Part shown: positions 19,034 to 27,722 of the stretch, piece by piece
Layout of the letters: the number at the start of each line of letters is the position of its first letter
Position numbering within the stretch: position 1 is the first letter of the stretch
From: Halomonas urmiana
GTDB lineage: Bacteria > Pseudomonadota > Gammaproteobacteria > Pseudomonadales > Halomonadaceae
DNA: 64,000 bases
Assembly (NCBI RefSeq): GCF_005780185.1
Contig: NZ_VBUI01000011.1
Location: 62,001-126,000, forward strand
Reading direction: 5' to 3'
Position numbers and translations under genes: made by a program
The notes under the pieces: generated by a model
What the model saw: only the letters and a program-made list of their open reading frames with translations
Database searches by the model: none
What the model was told of the DNA's origin: nothing

Positions 19034-20038
19034 GTGAACGAACTCGTCTTCTTCATCAACAACGTGGTGATCGCCGGCAGCGTGACCGGCTCGATCTACG
19101 CCATCGGCGCAGTGGGCGTGACGCTGATCTTCAGCATCATGCGCTTCGCCCACTTCGCCCATGGCGACATGATGACCTTCGGCGCCTTCATGGTGCTGCT
19201 GCTGGCCAGCGCCTTCCCGGGGGCCGGGTCGGCCTTCGGCGTGCCCGCCGCGCTGGTGCTGCTGCCGGTGGCCATGGCGCTCACCGCGCTGCTCGCGGTG
19301 GGCATCGACCGCGCCTTCTACAAGCCGCTGCGTGCCCACGGGGTCAAGCCCATCGTGCTGGTCATCGGCTCGCTGGGGGTGACCCTGATGCTGCAGGGCC
19401 TGATCCGGCTGTTCTCGGGCACCGGCGGGTCGAGCCTCTACGTCGACGATCGCAAGGAGATCTTCCGCCTCGCCCTGCCCTTCGAAGGCGTGCGGGCGCC
19501 GGTGGTGATCACCGAGCCCCAGCTCTGGCTCTTCGTGATCACCCTCGCCGCCGTGGTGGGGCTGCACTTCTTCCTGACCCGCTCGCGGCTCGGCAAGGCG
19601 ATGCGCGCCATGTCCGACAACCCCGACCTGGCCCAGGCCTCGGGCATCAACACCAACACCATCGTCGCCGTGACCTGGGTGATCGCCGGGGGGCTCGCCG
19701 CCATCGCCGGCACCCTGCTGTCGCTGGACGTGACCTTCAAGCCCGACCTCAGCTTCTTCCTGCTGCTGCCGATCTTCGCCGCCGCCATCGTCGGCGGCGT
19801 CGGCCACCCCTTCGGGGCCGTGGCCGGCGGCTTCGTGGTGGGCTTCGCCGAGACCCTGGCGGTGTTCAACTGGAGCGTGCTGCTCAGGCCCTTCCGCGAC
19901 AGCCTGCCGGAGTGGCTGACCCAGGCCGGCAACCTGGCCTTCGTCGGCACCGAGTACAAGATCGTGGTGCCCTTCTTCATCCTGGTCGTCATCCTGGTGT
20001 GGCGCCCCACCGGCATCTTCAAGGGCAAGGTGATCTGA
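19034..20038 (+). CDS. livH: Branched-chain amino acid ABC transporter permease LivH
   Basis: A 334-residue permease of the LivH type with about eight to nine hydrophobic segments. The N-terminal GSVTGSIYAIGAVGVTLIF, then MRFAHFAHGDMMTFGAF, and the EAA-like loop GKAMRAMSDNPDLAQASGIN, which contacts the ATPases, are diagnostic. The GTG start at 19034 has GGAG 10 bases upstream. The sequence carries a longer-than-usual stretch with FSGTGGSSLYVDDRKEIFRLAL, as in other LivH proteins. Its stop overlaps the livM start (TGATG), so the two permeases are translationally coupled. Confidence 0.93.
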   Translation: MNELVFFINNVVIAGSVTGSIYAIGAVGVTLIFSIMRFAHFAHGDMMTFGAFMVLLLASAFPGAGSAFGVPAALVLLPVAMALTALLAVGIDRAFYKPLRAHGVKPIVLVIGSLGVTLMLQGLIRLFSGTGGSSLYVDDRKEIFRLALPFEGVRAPVVITEPQLWLFVITLAAVVGLHFFLTRSRLGKAMRAMSDNPDLAQASGINTNTIVAVTWVIAGGLAAIAGTLLSLDVTFKPDLSFFLLLPIFAAAIVGGVGHPFGAVAGGFVVGFAETLAVFNWSVLLRPFRDSLPEWLTQAGNLAFVGTEYKIVVPFFILVVILVWRPTGIFKGKVI

Positions 20039-21339
20039 TGGACACGAAACGCGCCGATATCGTCGCCGCCCCCAGCCGCCTTCCGCTGCGGGAAATGCTG
20101 CTCTTCGTCGCCCTGCTGGCGGCCGTGCTCGGCGTCTACGCCGTGATGGGTGGCGCCTACAGCACCCGCATGCTGGTGGAAGCCGCCTGCTACGCCATCC
20201 TGGCCCTCGGCCTGACCATCCAGTGGGGCTACGCGGGCCAGTTCAACGCCGGGGTAATGGGCTTCGTGGCCCTGGGCGGCTTCAGTGCCATGTTCTTCAG
20301 CATCCCGATCAACGAGGCGTTCTGGGGCAGCGAGCTGCCCGGCGAGCTCGGCCGGGTGCTGCTCTATATGGTCGCCGCCATCCTCGTCGTGCTCGGCGCC
20401 ACCCGGCTCGACCGGATCGGGGTGCCGAAGCGGCTGCGCACGATCATCGCCGTGGTGCTCGGGGTGGTGCTCTACCTGGTGGTGATCAACGCCTTTCGCG
20501 ACGTGACCGACCAGATCGAGTCCCGGGCCGGCTTCATCGGTGGCCTCGGCCTGCCGGTCGGCGTCGGCTGGATCGTCGGCGGCGCGCTGGCCGGCGCGGT
20601 AGGCTTCTTCATCGGCCGGGTCTGCCTGGGGCTGCGCAGCGACTACCTGGCGATCGCGACCCTGGGCATCGCCGAGATCATCAAGGCCTTCCTCAAGAAC
20701 TCCGACTGGCTGACCCGTGGCACCGCCACCGTCTCGCCGCTGCCCTGGCCGGTGCCGGGCCCGGCCGAGGTCGGTTTCACCCTGGCCCGGGCGATGTACC
20801 TGTCGGTGACCGCGGTGATGATCGCGGTGATCTTCTTCCTGCTGAGTCGTGCCTATCACGCCCCCTGGGGACGGATGATCCGCGCCATCCGCGACAACGA
20901 GCTCTCCGCCGCCGCCATGGGCAAGGACATCAACCGGCGTCGCCTGGAGATCTTCGTGCTGGGCTGCATCCTGATGGGCATCGGCGGCGCCGCCCTGGGC
21001 AGCTTCAACAGCATGTTCGACCCCCAGGGCTACCTGCCGCTCAACCACACCTTCCTGGTGCTGGTCATGGTCATCCTGGGCGGTCCCGGCAATAACCTGG
21101 GCACCATCTTCGGCGCCGTGGCGGTCTACATCATCTGGATCATGTCCGAGCCGCTGGCGCTGTTCCTGATGGAGCTGGCCGTCGCCTTCGGCGAGGGCGC
21201 CTTCGGCTGGGAGGCCCCCACCAACATGGACAGCCGAGCGCTGCAGGCACGGGTGTTCGTGATCGGGCTGCTGATCACCCTGGTGCTGCGCTTCGCGCCC
21301 AAGGGCCTGCTGCCGGAGAAGGTCAAGCACGTGGCCTGA
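20038..21339 (+). CDS. livM: Branched-chain amino acid ABC transporter permease LivM
   Basis: A 433-residue LivM-type permease. AILALGLTIQWGYAGQFNAG, GRVCLGLRSDYLAIATLGIA and the ATPase-contacting loop GRMIRAIRDNELSAAAMGKD are family hallmarks. It has roughly ten membrane segments, one pair being an extra helix region around residues 110-170 compared with short LivM proteins. The start is ATG 20038, overlapping the livH stop. The operon ends here: a weak hairpin (21365-21386) and then a strong shared terminator follow, facing the convergent binding-protein gene. Confidence 0.93.
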   Translation: MDTKRADIVAAPSRLPLREMLLFVALLAAVLGVYAVMGGAYSTRMLVEAACYAILALGLTIQWGYAGQFNAGVMGFVALGGFSAMFFSIPINEAFWGSELPGELGRVLLYMVAAILVVLGATRLDRIGVPKRLRTIIAVVLGVVLYLVVINAFRDVTDQIESRAGFIGGLGLPVGVGWIVGGALAGAVGFFIGRVCLGLRSDYLAIATLGIAEIIKAFLKNSDWLTRGTATVSPLPWPVPGPAEVGFTLARAMYLSVTAVMIAVIFFLLSRAYHAPWGRMIRAIRDNELSAAAMGKDINRRRLEIFVLGCILMGIGGAALGSFNSMFDPQGYLPLNHTFLVLVMVILGGPGNNLGTIFGAVAVYIIWIMSEPLALFLMELAVAFGEGAFGWEAPTNMDSRALQARVFVIGLLITLVLRFAPKGLLPEKVKHVA

Positions 21340-21445
21340 GGGCGAGGCCCCGGAGAGCAAGGCAGGAAGGTGCTTAGCACCTTTCCTCAGCGCGGTCGCC
21401 CACAACTGGCAAGGGGCGATGAGCCGCAAGCAACACCCGATGAAA

Positions 21446-21476
21446 AAGGCCCTGGCGGGCAACCCGCCAGGGCCTT
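21446..21476. terminator. Bidirectional terminator between livM and the binding-protein gene
   Basis: A 14-bp perfect stem AAGGCCCTGGCGGG / CCCGCCAGGGCCTT with loop CAA lies between convergent genes. Five A precede it (a U-tract for the minus strand) and CTTCG follows. Confidence 0.8.
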
Positions 21477-21511
21477 CGCTGGTTCGCCCCCGCTCAGCGG
21501 AGGCGCGCTCC

Positions 21512-22717
21512 TCAGAGGTCGACGTAGCCCTTGCTGGTGAAGCTGCCGTCCTCGATCACCATCTCCAGCACCACGCCCGGCACGTCGCCGTTGGCATCGA
21601 ACTCCTGGGTGCCCGAGGCGCCCTCGTAGTTGATCTCGGTGCCGGCGGCGATCAGCTCCACCGCCTTCTCCCACTCGCCGGGCAGGATCACCTCACCGGG
21701 GGCGCTGGCCACGCTGCGCAGCGCCTCGTTGAGCCCCTCGCGCTCGGCGCTGCCGTTCTGCTCGATGGCCAGCGCCAGTAGGAAGGCGGCGTCGTAGGCC
21801 TGGGCGGCGAACACCGCGCTGGGGTCGATGCCGGCCGCCTCGGCCTGGGCCTGGAACATCGCGGTGCCCGGCAGTTCGGGGCTGCCCGGGCGGGTGGCGA
21901 TCATGCCGTCGAGCACGTCGGCACCGATGGCCTCGACCAGGCTGTCGCCGACCATGCCGTCGGCGCCCACGTACTGGGTGAACATGCCGCTCTCGTAGGC
22001 CTGGCGCACCACCGTCTGGCCGGAGGTGTCGGCGTAGGCCAGCACCACCAGGTTCGGCACGCCGGTGGAGGAGAGGGTGCCCAGCTCCGAGCGGTAGTCG
22101 GCGCGGTTGTCTTCGTGAGCGAGGTTCTCCGCCACCGTGCCGCCCTCGGCCTCGAAGGCCGCGGTGAAGGCCTCGGAGAGGCCGCGACCGTAGTCGTTGT
22201 TGACATAGGTGACGACGACTTCCTCGATGCCCTTGGAGATCAGCAGCTTGGCAAGCATCTCGCCCTGGAAGGCATCCGAGGGCACGGTGCGGAACACCAG
22301 GTCGTTGTCGTCGAGGTCGGTGACGGCCGGGGCCGTGGAGGCCGGCGAGACCATGGTCACCCCGCCCGGCACGGCGGCGTTGTTGGCCGCAGCGATGGTC
22401 GCGCCGGTGCACAGCGCCCCGACGATGGCGGTGACCTGCTCGGTGTTGACCATGCGGTCGGCGGCATTCGAGGCGGCCGAGGCATCGGAGCAGGTGGTGT
22501 CGCCGGTAGGCATCACCAGCTCCTGACCGTCCAACAGGCCGCCCTGCTCGTTGACCTGGTTCACCGCCAGCTGGGCGCCGTCGAAGATCGGCGGTGTCAG
22601 GCTCTCGATGCCGCCGGTGAAACCCCCCAGGAAGCCGACCTTAACCTCGGCCTGCGCCATGCCGGAGAGGGCCAGGGTCGTCGCCGCCACCGCCGTCGCT
22701 AGAACGCGTTTCTTCAT
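21512..22717 (-). CDS. Branched-chain amino acid-type ABC substrate-binding protein
   Basis: A 401-residue periplasmic binding protein of the leucine/amide class (Peripla_BP_6). A signal peptide (MKKRVLATAVAATTLALSGM, cleavage after AQA) is followed by VKVGFLGGFTGGIESLTPPI. VTAIVGALCTGATIAAANNA and the MVSPASTAPAVTDLDDN region form the ligand cleft edge in this family. It is encoded convergently to livGFHM rather than inside the operon, and is their probable partner. The start at 22717 is chosen from the signal peptide; 14 further codons upstream are open but unlikely. It may bind a ligand other than leucine, since this class is broad. Confidence 0.9.
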   Translation of the reverse strand: MKKRVLATAVAATTLALSGMAQAEVKVGFLGGFTGGIESLTPPIFDGAQLAVNQVNEQGGLLDGQELVMPTGDTTCSDASAASNAADRMVNTEQVTAIVGALCTGATIAAANNAAVPGGVTMVSPASTAPAVTDLDDNDLVFRTVPSDAFQGEMLAKLLISKGIEEVVVTYVNNDYGRGLSEAFTAAFEAEGGTVAENLAHEDNRADYRSELGTLSSTGVPNLVVLAYADTSGQTVVRQAYESGMFTQYVGADGMVGDSLVEAIGADVLDGMIATRPGSPELPGTAMFQAQAEAAGIDPSAVFAAQAYDAAFLLALAIEQNGSAEREGLNEALRSVASAPGEVILPGEWEKAVELIAAGTEINYEGASGTQEFDANGDVPGVVLEMVIEDGSFTSKGYVDL

Positions 22718-22959
22718 GATTGTTGGTCTCGCTCTGGTTGCTCGGATCATGAACTGCATGAATCACACACCTCTCAATCTGGAAGGCCGAGGAGCAAAAC
22801 ACAAGCCGGCGCTGCCAACGCTTCGGGCCCAGCGGAACTCGCCAAGCCATTGATCGCCATGACGGAAAGCGAGTGCTTGAGCGTTCGAACACACGCTTCA
22901 ACGCAACCGCGGCCCCGGACCTATACTGAGGGCCGTCCACTCCCCGTCCAGAGGTCACC

Positions 22960-23733
22960 ATGACGCCACGCCTGACGCCCCTTGCCTTCGCCTTCGCCCT
23001 CATCGCCCCCTTCACGCTCTTGCTGGGAAGCGCCCAGGCCGATCGGCCCGCCGGCCAGGAGATCGACTACGACGTGGACGGCGAGGCCTTCGCCGGCTAC
23101 CTGGCCAGCGCCCCGGATGAATCCCGCGGCACCGTGCTGATCGTCCACGACTGGGACGGCCTCACCGACTACGAGCGCCGGCGCGCCGACATGCTCGCCG
23201 AGCTGGGCGTCGGCGCCTTCGCCATCGACCTCTACGGCCAGGGCAATCGACCGGTGGAGACCGACGCCAAGAAGGCCGAGACCGCGCGACTCTACGAGGA
23301 TCGCCAGCGCATGCGCCGCCTGACCCTGGCCGGCCTGGCCGAGGCTCGCGCCCAGGGCGCCGCCGGCCCGGTGGTGATCATGGGCTACTGCTTCGGGGGC
23401 GCGGTGGTGCTGGAGCTCGCCCGCTCGGACGCGGCCGGGGAGATGGCCGGCTTCGCCACCTTCCATGGCGGCCTGGCCACCCCCGAGGGCCAGGGCTATC
23501 GCGCCGACACCGCGCCGATCCTGGTCGCCCACGGCGGCGCCGACGCCTCGATCTCGCTGGATGACGTCGCGGCCCTGGGCAAGGAGCTGGAAGCTGCCGG
23601 CACGCCCTACGAGATCGAGATCTACTCCGGTGCCCCCCACGCCTTCACCGTCTTCGGCAGCGAGCGCTATCAGGCGCGAGCCGACGAGAAGTCCTGGGCA
23701 GCCTTCCTGGGACTGCTCGACGAGGTGCTGTGA
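22960..23733 (+). CDS. Dienelactone hydrolase family protein, exported
   Basis: A 257-residue alpha/beta hydrolase of the dienelactone hydrolase family with an N-terminal signal peptide (cleavage after AQA near residue 27). The catalytic triad is readable: Cys in MGYCFGGAVV, Asp in AHGGADASIS and His in GAPHAFTVFG. The Cys nucleophile is characteristic of DLH rather than serine esterases. AGAGGTCACC gives a reasonable ribosome binding site. It stands alone, divergent from the binding-protein gene across a 240-bp gap in which nothing specific was found. The natural substrate is unknown; such exported DLH proteins are common and mostly uncharacterised. Confidence 0.88.
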   Translation: MTPRLTPLAFAFALIAPFTLLLGSAQADRPAGQEIDYDVDGEAFAGYLASAPDESRGTVLIVHDWDGLTDYERRRADMLAELGVGAFAIDLYGQGNRPVETDAKKAETARLYEDRQRMRRLTLAGLAEARAQGAAGPVVIMGYCFGGAVVLELARSDAAGEMAGFATFHGGLATPEGQGYRADTAPILVAHGGADASISLDDVAALGKELEAAGTPYEIEIYSGAPHAFTVFGSERYQARADEKSWAAFLGLLDEVL

Positions 23734-23881
23734 TTCCCCCGGACGGCCCGCGGCGCGGGTCGCCATCTCGCAAGAGTGACACTCGTTTAAATAAAGATTA
23801 ATGGTTTTTCTTTCTGTAGAATCGCCTCCCCGAACCGACAATCACCACATAAAAGCTGTTTTTGCAGAAAGGAGCACCGAC

Positions 23882-25138
23882 GTGACCAGTCCTTCGACGA
23901 CCGCTTCCACCAGCGTGTGGCGGCGCATTCCCCTGTGGCAGAAGATCCTCGCCGGCCTGGCGCTCGGCATCCTCGCCGGCGCGCTGATGGGCGAGGACGC
24001 CAGCGTCTTCAAGCCCATCGGTGATGTCTTCATCAGCGCCATCAAGATGCTAATCGTGCCGCTGGTGTTCTCCACCCTGGTGGTGGGCATCACGGCGATG
24101 CGCGACCCGCAGAAGATGGGCCGCATCGGCGTGCGCACCATCGGGCTGTACCTGATCACCACCGCCTTCGCCATCGCCATCGGCCTGCTCGCCTCGCTGA
24201 TCTTCCAGCCCGGCGTGGGCCTGGAGATGAGCTTCGAGTCCGGCGTCGAGGCCAAGGAGGCCCCGAGCCTGGTGGAGATCCTGGTCGGCCTGGTGCCCCA
24301 GAACCCCATCGACGCGCTGGCCAACGGCAATATCCTGCAGATCATCGTCTTCGCCATCGGGCTGGGTATCTCGCTGACCCTGATCGGCGACAAGGGCGAG
24401 CCGGTCGTGCGCGTCTTCGAGAGCTTCGCCGAGGCGATGGTCAAGCTGACCAGCTTCGTCATGGCCCTCGCCCCGTTCGGCGTGTTCGGCCTGATCGCCC
24501 ACGTCTCGGGCAGCTACGGCCTCGAGGTGCTGCTACCGCTGGCCAAGGTCATCGGCGTGGCCTACCTGGCCAGCGTGCTGCACGTGCTGATCGTCTACTC
24601 CGGCCTGCTGGCACTGCTCGGCAAGCTCAACCCGGTGCGCTACCTGCAGGGCATCCTCGACGCCCTGGTGGTGGCCTACTCCTCGGCCTCCTCCTCCGGC
24701 ACCCTGCCGGTCTCGCTGCGCTGCGCCCAGAAGAACCTCGGCGTCTCCGAGGGCGTGGCCGGCTTCGTGCTGCCGGTGGGCGCCACCATCAACATGGATG
24801 GCACGGCCATCTACCAGGGCGTAGTGGCGGTGTTCATCGCCCAGATGCTGGGCGTCGAGCTCAGCATGATGGACTATGGCATGATCATCGTGACCGGTAC
24901 CCTGGCCTCCATCGGCACCGCCGGCGTGCCCGGCGCGGGCCTGGTGATGCTCTCCATCGTCATGGCCCAGATCGGCCTGCCGCTGGAGGCGATCGCGGTG
25001 ATCGCCGGCATCGACCGCATCCTCGACATGGCGCGCACCAGCGTCAACGTGGCCGGCGACCTGATGGTCACCACCTTGGTCGCCAAAAGCGAAGGCGAAC
25101 TCGACGAGGGCATCTACAACGCCCCCGGCAAGAGCTGA
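23882..25138 (+). CDS. Dicarboxylate/amino acid:cation symporter (DAACS family)
   Basis: A 418-residue Na+/H+-coupled transporter of the GltP/GltT/DctA family for glutamate, aspartate or C4-dicarboxylates. Signature parts are the serine-rich hairpin SSASSSGTLPVSLRC (HP1), NMDGTAIYQGV (TM7 NMDGT), GIGTAGVPGAG-like HP2 (SIGTAGVPGAGLVMLS) and MARTSVNVAGDLM (TM8). In TM8 the Arg of ARTSVNVAGD corresponds to the acidic-amino-acid side-chain reader position in some members. The GTG start at 23882 has AAGGAG 8 bases upstream. An AT-rich tract (23785-23825) before it is the likely promoter region. Confidence 0.93.
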   Translation: MTSPSTTASTSVWRRIPLWQKILAGLALGILAGALMGEDASVFKPIGDVFISAIKMLIVPLVFSTLVVGITAMRDPQKMGRIGVRTIGLYLITTAFAIAIGLLASLIFQPGVGLEMSFESGVEAKEAPSLVEILVGLVPQNPIDALANGNILQIIVFAIGLGISLTLIGDKGEPVVRVFESFAEAMVKLTSFVMALAPFGVFGLIAHVSGSYGLEVLLPLAKVIGVAYLASVLHVLIVYSGLLALLGKLNPVRYLQGILDALVVAYSSASSSGTLPVSLRCAQKNLGVSEGVAGFVLPVGATINMDGTAIYQGVVAVFIAQMLGVELSMMDYGMIIVTGTLASIGTAGVPGAGLVMLSIVMAQIGLPLEAIAVIAGIDRILDMARTSVNVAGDLMVTTLVAKSEGELDEGIYNAPGKS

Positions 25139-25144
25139 TCCCCT

Positions 25145-25173
25145 GCGGCGCCGGCCCCGGCCGGCGCCGCTTG
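25145..25173 (+). terminator. Terminator of the symporter gene
   Basis: A 12-bp perfect GC stem GCGGCGCCGGCC / GGCCGGCGCCGC with a 2-base loop sits 7 bp after the stop, followed by TTGGTT. The U-tract is poor, so termination may need Rho; the next bases are strikingly C-rich. Confidence 0.55.
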
Positions 25174-25179
25174 GTTCCG

Positions 25180-25320
25180 AGCGGTTCTCTCTGACCGGCT
25201 CCCCCCAGCAACTCCCCCTCAGCGGCTCCCTCTGTGCGCCCTGCGCTGCCCCTCCCGACCGGCCCCTCCTGACCTGCCCTTCCTGACCTGCTCCCGCCCT
25301 GCGAGCTCCCGCCGAGTGCT
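25180..25320 (+). other. C/T-rich, G-poor spacer, possible Rho utilisation region
   Basis: About 140 bases downstream of the symporter terminator are dominated by C and T on the plus strand, with irregular repeats such as CTCCTGACCTGCCC and TTCCTGACCTGCTCCC. A C-rich unstructured transcript is what Rho binds, so this may be a rut site. No gene is seen in it. Confidence 0.4.
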
Positions 25321-25360
25321 ACAGTGATCCTGTCGATGCGCAGCGAGTCGCGAGGTCACC

Positions 25361-26458
25361 ATGCATATCACCCCCCTGACCGGCAGCCGGGCCGAGATCG
25401 GCGAGGCCCACGGCCGCGCTCATGGCGAGCGGATCACCCACAGCCTCACGGTCTACGATCGGCTCTTCCAGGACTTCGTGGACCTGGACTGGGCCCGGGC
25501 GCGCCGCGTGGCCGAGCGCTTCCTGCCGATGATCGAGCGCGGCTTCCCGGCGATCCTCGAGGAGATGGAGGGCATCGCCCGGGGCGCGGGCCTCGATTTC
25601 GCCGATATCCTGACCCTCAACTGCCGAAGCGAGATCTCGCTGACCCAGGCCAGCGGCGGCTGCTCGGCCTTTGCCCTCACCCGCGACGGCACCCAGTGGC
25701 TGGCCCAGAACTGGGACTGGCGTAGCGATCAGCTGCACAACGTGGTGGCGCTGGAGATCAGCGGCGACGACGCCCCGGCGCTGATCAGCATCGGCGAGGC
25801 CGGCATGGTGGCCAAGATCGGCATGAACGAGCACGGCCTCGGCGTCTGCCTCAACGCCATCCGCTCGCAGACCTGCGGCGAGGGCCTGCCCATCCACGTC
25901 GCCCTGCGCAAGATCCTGGAGTGCCGCGACCTGGACGACGCCGTGGCGGTGGCACGCCACGACCGGGTCTGCTCGCCGGCCCACTTCCTGGTCGCTCAGG
26001 GCGATAGCCGGGCACTAGGCCTCGAGGTACATCCCGGCGAACCCGGCATGCTGTCCCCCGACGACGGCGTGGTCACCCACACCAACCACCTCTATGCCGG
26101 CGGCGGCGCCGAGCGCGTCGAGGACTTCCCGCGGGCCGATTCCCGCCCCCGCCTGGCCCGACTGGAGGCCCTGCTGCGCGAGGCGCTGCCGTCGCGGGGC
26201 GAGATCGGCGAGGGGGAGTTCTTCGCCCTGCTCGGCGACCACGACGGCGCGCCGCTCTCGATCTGTCGCCACTTCAACCCCGACCAGCCCGCGGAGGAGC
26301 GTATGGAGACGCTCTTCGCGGTGGTGATGGACCTGACCCGGCGGCGCCTCACCCTGCGCCACGGCAAGCCGTGCGAGAGCGACGAGAGCCTGACGGTGCA
26401 GTTCGGCGACGCGCCCGGCGTTGATCCGGATCAAGCGCGGCAGGGCATCGAACGATAA
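25361..26458 (+). CDS. C45 family acyltransferase/peptidase (acyl-CoA:6-APA acyltransferase-like)
   Basis: A 365-residue Ntn-hydrolase-like protein of peptidase family C45, related to fungal isopenicillin N acyltransferase and linear amide hydrolases. GRAHGERI near the N-terminus and EEMEGIARGAGLDFADILTL are family patterns. The candidate nucleophile is the Cys of GGCSAFAL near residue 100, which would become N-terminal after self-cleavage at Gly-Cys. It is followed by WLAQNWDW, the usual downstream motif. It has no signal peptide and is a single gene. The substrate is unknown, since bacterial members are diverse. A Fur-like box overlaps its stop codon and belongs to the next gene. Confidence 0.85.
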   Translation: MHITPLTGSRAEIGEAHGRAHGERITHSLTVYDRLFQDFVDLDWARARRVAERFLPMIERGFPAILEEMEGIARGAGLDFADILTLNCRSEISLTQASGGCSAFALTRDGTQWLAQNWDWRSDQLHNVVALEISGDDAPALISIGEAGMVAKIGMNEHGLGVCLNAIRSQTCGEGLPIHVALRKILECRDLDDAVAVARHDRVCSPAHFLVAQGDSRALGLEVHPGEPGMLSPDDGVVTHTNHLYAGGGAERVEDFPRADSRPRLARLEALLREALPSRGEIGEGEFFALLGDHDGAPLSICRHFNPDQPAEERMETLFAVVMDLTRRRLTLRHGKPCESDESLTVQFGDAPGVDPDQARQGIER

Positions 26459-26467
26459 TGATTGTCA
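26453..26467. promoter_or_regulatory. Candidate Fur box before the DUF6746 gene
   Basis: CGATAATGATTGTCA matches the 7-1-7 Fur consensus TGATAATNATTATCA at 12 of 14 defined positions. It overlaps the stop of the preceding gene and lies 64-78 bp before the next start, in an otherwise GC-rich setting. Iron control is an inference. Confidence 0.55.
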
Positions 26468-26530
26468 GGCGCAAGGGCGAGTGGTAGCGTGTCCATGCGA
26501 TAAATTCTCATTTGTACCAAGGGTCCCCAT

Positions 26531-26899
26531 ATGAAGAACCTGCTGCTCACCGCGCTCTGCACCGGCCTGCTCGCCACCACCGCCCACGCCGAGAGCCCGG
26601 ACCACTTCTCGGGCGAGCCCTCGCGCACCCTCGAGGAGGCGATCACCAACCTCAGCGACTACAACGCACGGCTGACCGAGCTGCTGGCCAAGAACGAGCT
26701 GAGCAACCGCGACCTGGGTACCGTCCATGAGCTCACCTACACTCTGGAGAACGCCCTGGCGCGCATCGATGCCGAGGTCGACACCATGGCCGCCTCCCTC
26801 GAGGAGGTCCACCTGGGTTCGGAGAGCGTCGACCGCGAGCGCGTGCGCCTCAACGGCATGGCCTACCTCAACGCCGCGCGGCCGCTGACCACGCCCTAA
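26531..26899 (+). CDS. DUF6746-like small periplasmic protein
   Basis: A 122-residue exported protein with signal peptide MKNLLLTALCTGLLATTAHA. The mature part begins ESPDHFSGEPSRTLEEA and is mainly amphipathic helix, resembling the DUF6746 family found in Halomonas relatives. It lacks cysteines and obvious metal motifs. The promoter region carries a good Fur-type palindrome, and the start follows an AT-richer stretch with GATAAATTC as possible -10. Function is unknown. It converges on the DUF4202 gene across a weak stem-loop. Confidence 0.75.
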   Translation: MKNLLLTALCTGLLATTAHAESPDHFSGEPSRTLEEAITNLSDYNARLTELLAKNELSNRDLGTVHELTYTLENALARIDAEVDTMAASLEEVHLGSESVDRERVRLNGMAYLNAARPLTTP

Positions 26900-26924
26900 G
26901 GGCCTGATCGCCCCTCGAGCCTCC

Positions 26925-26944
26925 GGCCGCCAACCATGGCGGCC
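26925..26944. terminator. Weak bidirectional stem-loop between DUF6746 and DUF4202 genes
   Basis: A 7-bp stem GGCCGCC / GGCGGCC with a six-base loop lies in the 64-bp convergent gap. There is no U-tract. Confidence 0.4.
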
Positions 26945-26963
26945 ATGAGGCCGCGCCGGCGCC

Positions 26964-27569
26964 TCAGCCGGCCAGGGCCTCCTCCACCAGCGCGCGGGCT
27001 TCGGCGGTCATCGGCAGCTCGAGGGCCAGCGCATGGGCGCCCGGCGACATCTTTCGCCAGGTCTTCTGCACGATGCGAATCAGGTGATCGTGGTCGACCT
27101 GCCGGGAGAAGTCGCCGAAGTAGTGCTCCAGGAATACCAGGCAGGCGCAGTCCTCCACCGCCTGCACGCCCTCGTCACGCCCCAGCCCCTGCTTGCGAAT
27201 CATCGTCGCCACCCGCTCGGCCGAGGCGTCGTCATACCCCGCCTCGCGCATCAGCGCCGCGGTGGTCTCGCCGGCGCGCTGCCCCTGGTCGCGACGCCAG
27301 GACAAGTAGCCCACTCGCCCCTCGGGATAGTCGCCGCGCGGCACCTGCCAGCGCTGCAGGTGCTGGCCGCGCACCGCCAGGCGCACCAGTTCGTCCGGCG
27401 ACTCCACCAGCCGCTCCAGCCAGGCGCTCATCCGCCCCGCGTGCCACAGCTCCTGGGGCACCGACTCGTCCGCCACCGTCAAGCGGCGTGGGTCCTCGGC
27501 ATGCAGGGCATCCAGGGCGGCGAGGGTCGCCGCGAACGGGGAAGGGTTGCGAGGGGGTTCGGTGGGCAT
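26964..27569 (-). CDS. DUF4202 domain-containing protein
   Basis: A 201-residue soluble protein of the DUF4202 family. Characteristic segments are LAALDALHAEDPR, HAGRMSAWLERL, RLAVRGQHLQRWQVPRGDYP, GYLSWRRDQG and CLVFLEHYFGDF. The conserved His, Arg and Asp residues suggest a helical fold like HD-domain proteins, which is inference. AGGAG lies 8 bases upstream of the chosen ATG; longer open sequence upstream is not credible. The family is often near sulfur or nitrogen assimilation genes in other bacteria, but nothing here confirms that. Between it and the next gene lie a terminator and an AT-rich island. Confidence 0.85.
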   Translation of the reverse strand: MPTEPPRNPSPFAATLAALDALHAEDPRRLTVADESVPQELWHAGRMSAWLERLVESPDELVRLAVRGQHLQRWQVPRGDYPEGRVGYLSWRRDQGQRAGETTAALMREAGYDDASAERVATMIRKQGLGRDEGVQAVEDCACLVFLEHYFGDFSRQVDHDHLIRIVQKTWRKMSPGAHALALELPMTAEARALVEEALAG

Positions 27570-27698
27570 GAGCACACTCCTGGGTCGGGTCGAGTAGGGT
27601 CCGATAACGGTCACGGCGGCGGCAACCACCGCCGGCACCAGCATACCGGGCCACCGGGCGTGGGGCCCAGCCTCGCCCGGCGCGTAAAGCGCGCGCAT

Positions 27699-27722
27699 AA
27701 AAAAGGCCCCCCGAAGGAGGCC
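27699..27722 (-). terminator. Intrinsic terminator upstream of the DUF4202 gene
   Basis: On the minus strand, GGCCTCC-TTCG-GGGGGCC (one G-T wobble) is followed directly by TTTTTT. This is a classic Rho-independent terminator with a UUCG loop. It lies 130 bp before the DUF4202 start, so it ends either the upstream minus-strand operon, a small RNA or an attenuated leader. Confidence 0.8.

Noticed and set aside
16364..21462. Long minus-strand frames opposite the NSS and liv genes
   Set aside because: Their compositions (His/Glu/Gln-rich, no domains) are those of antisense shadows; the plus-strand genes carry complete family motifs.
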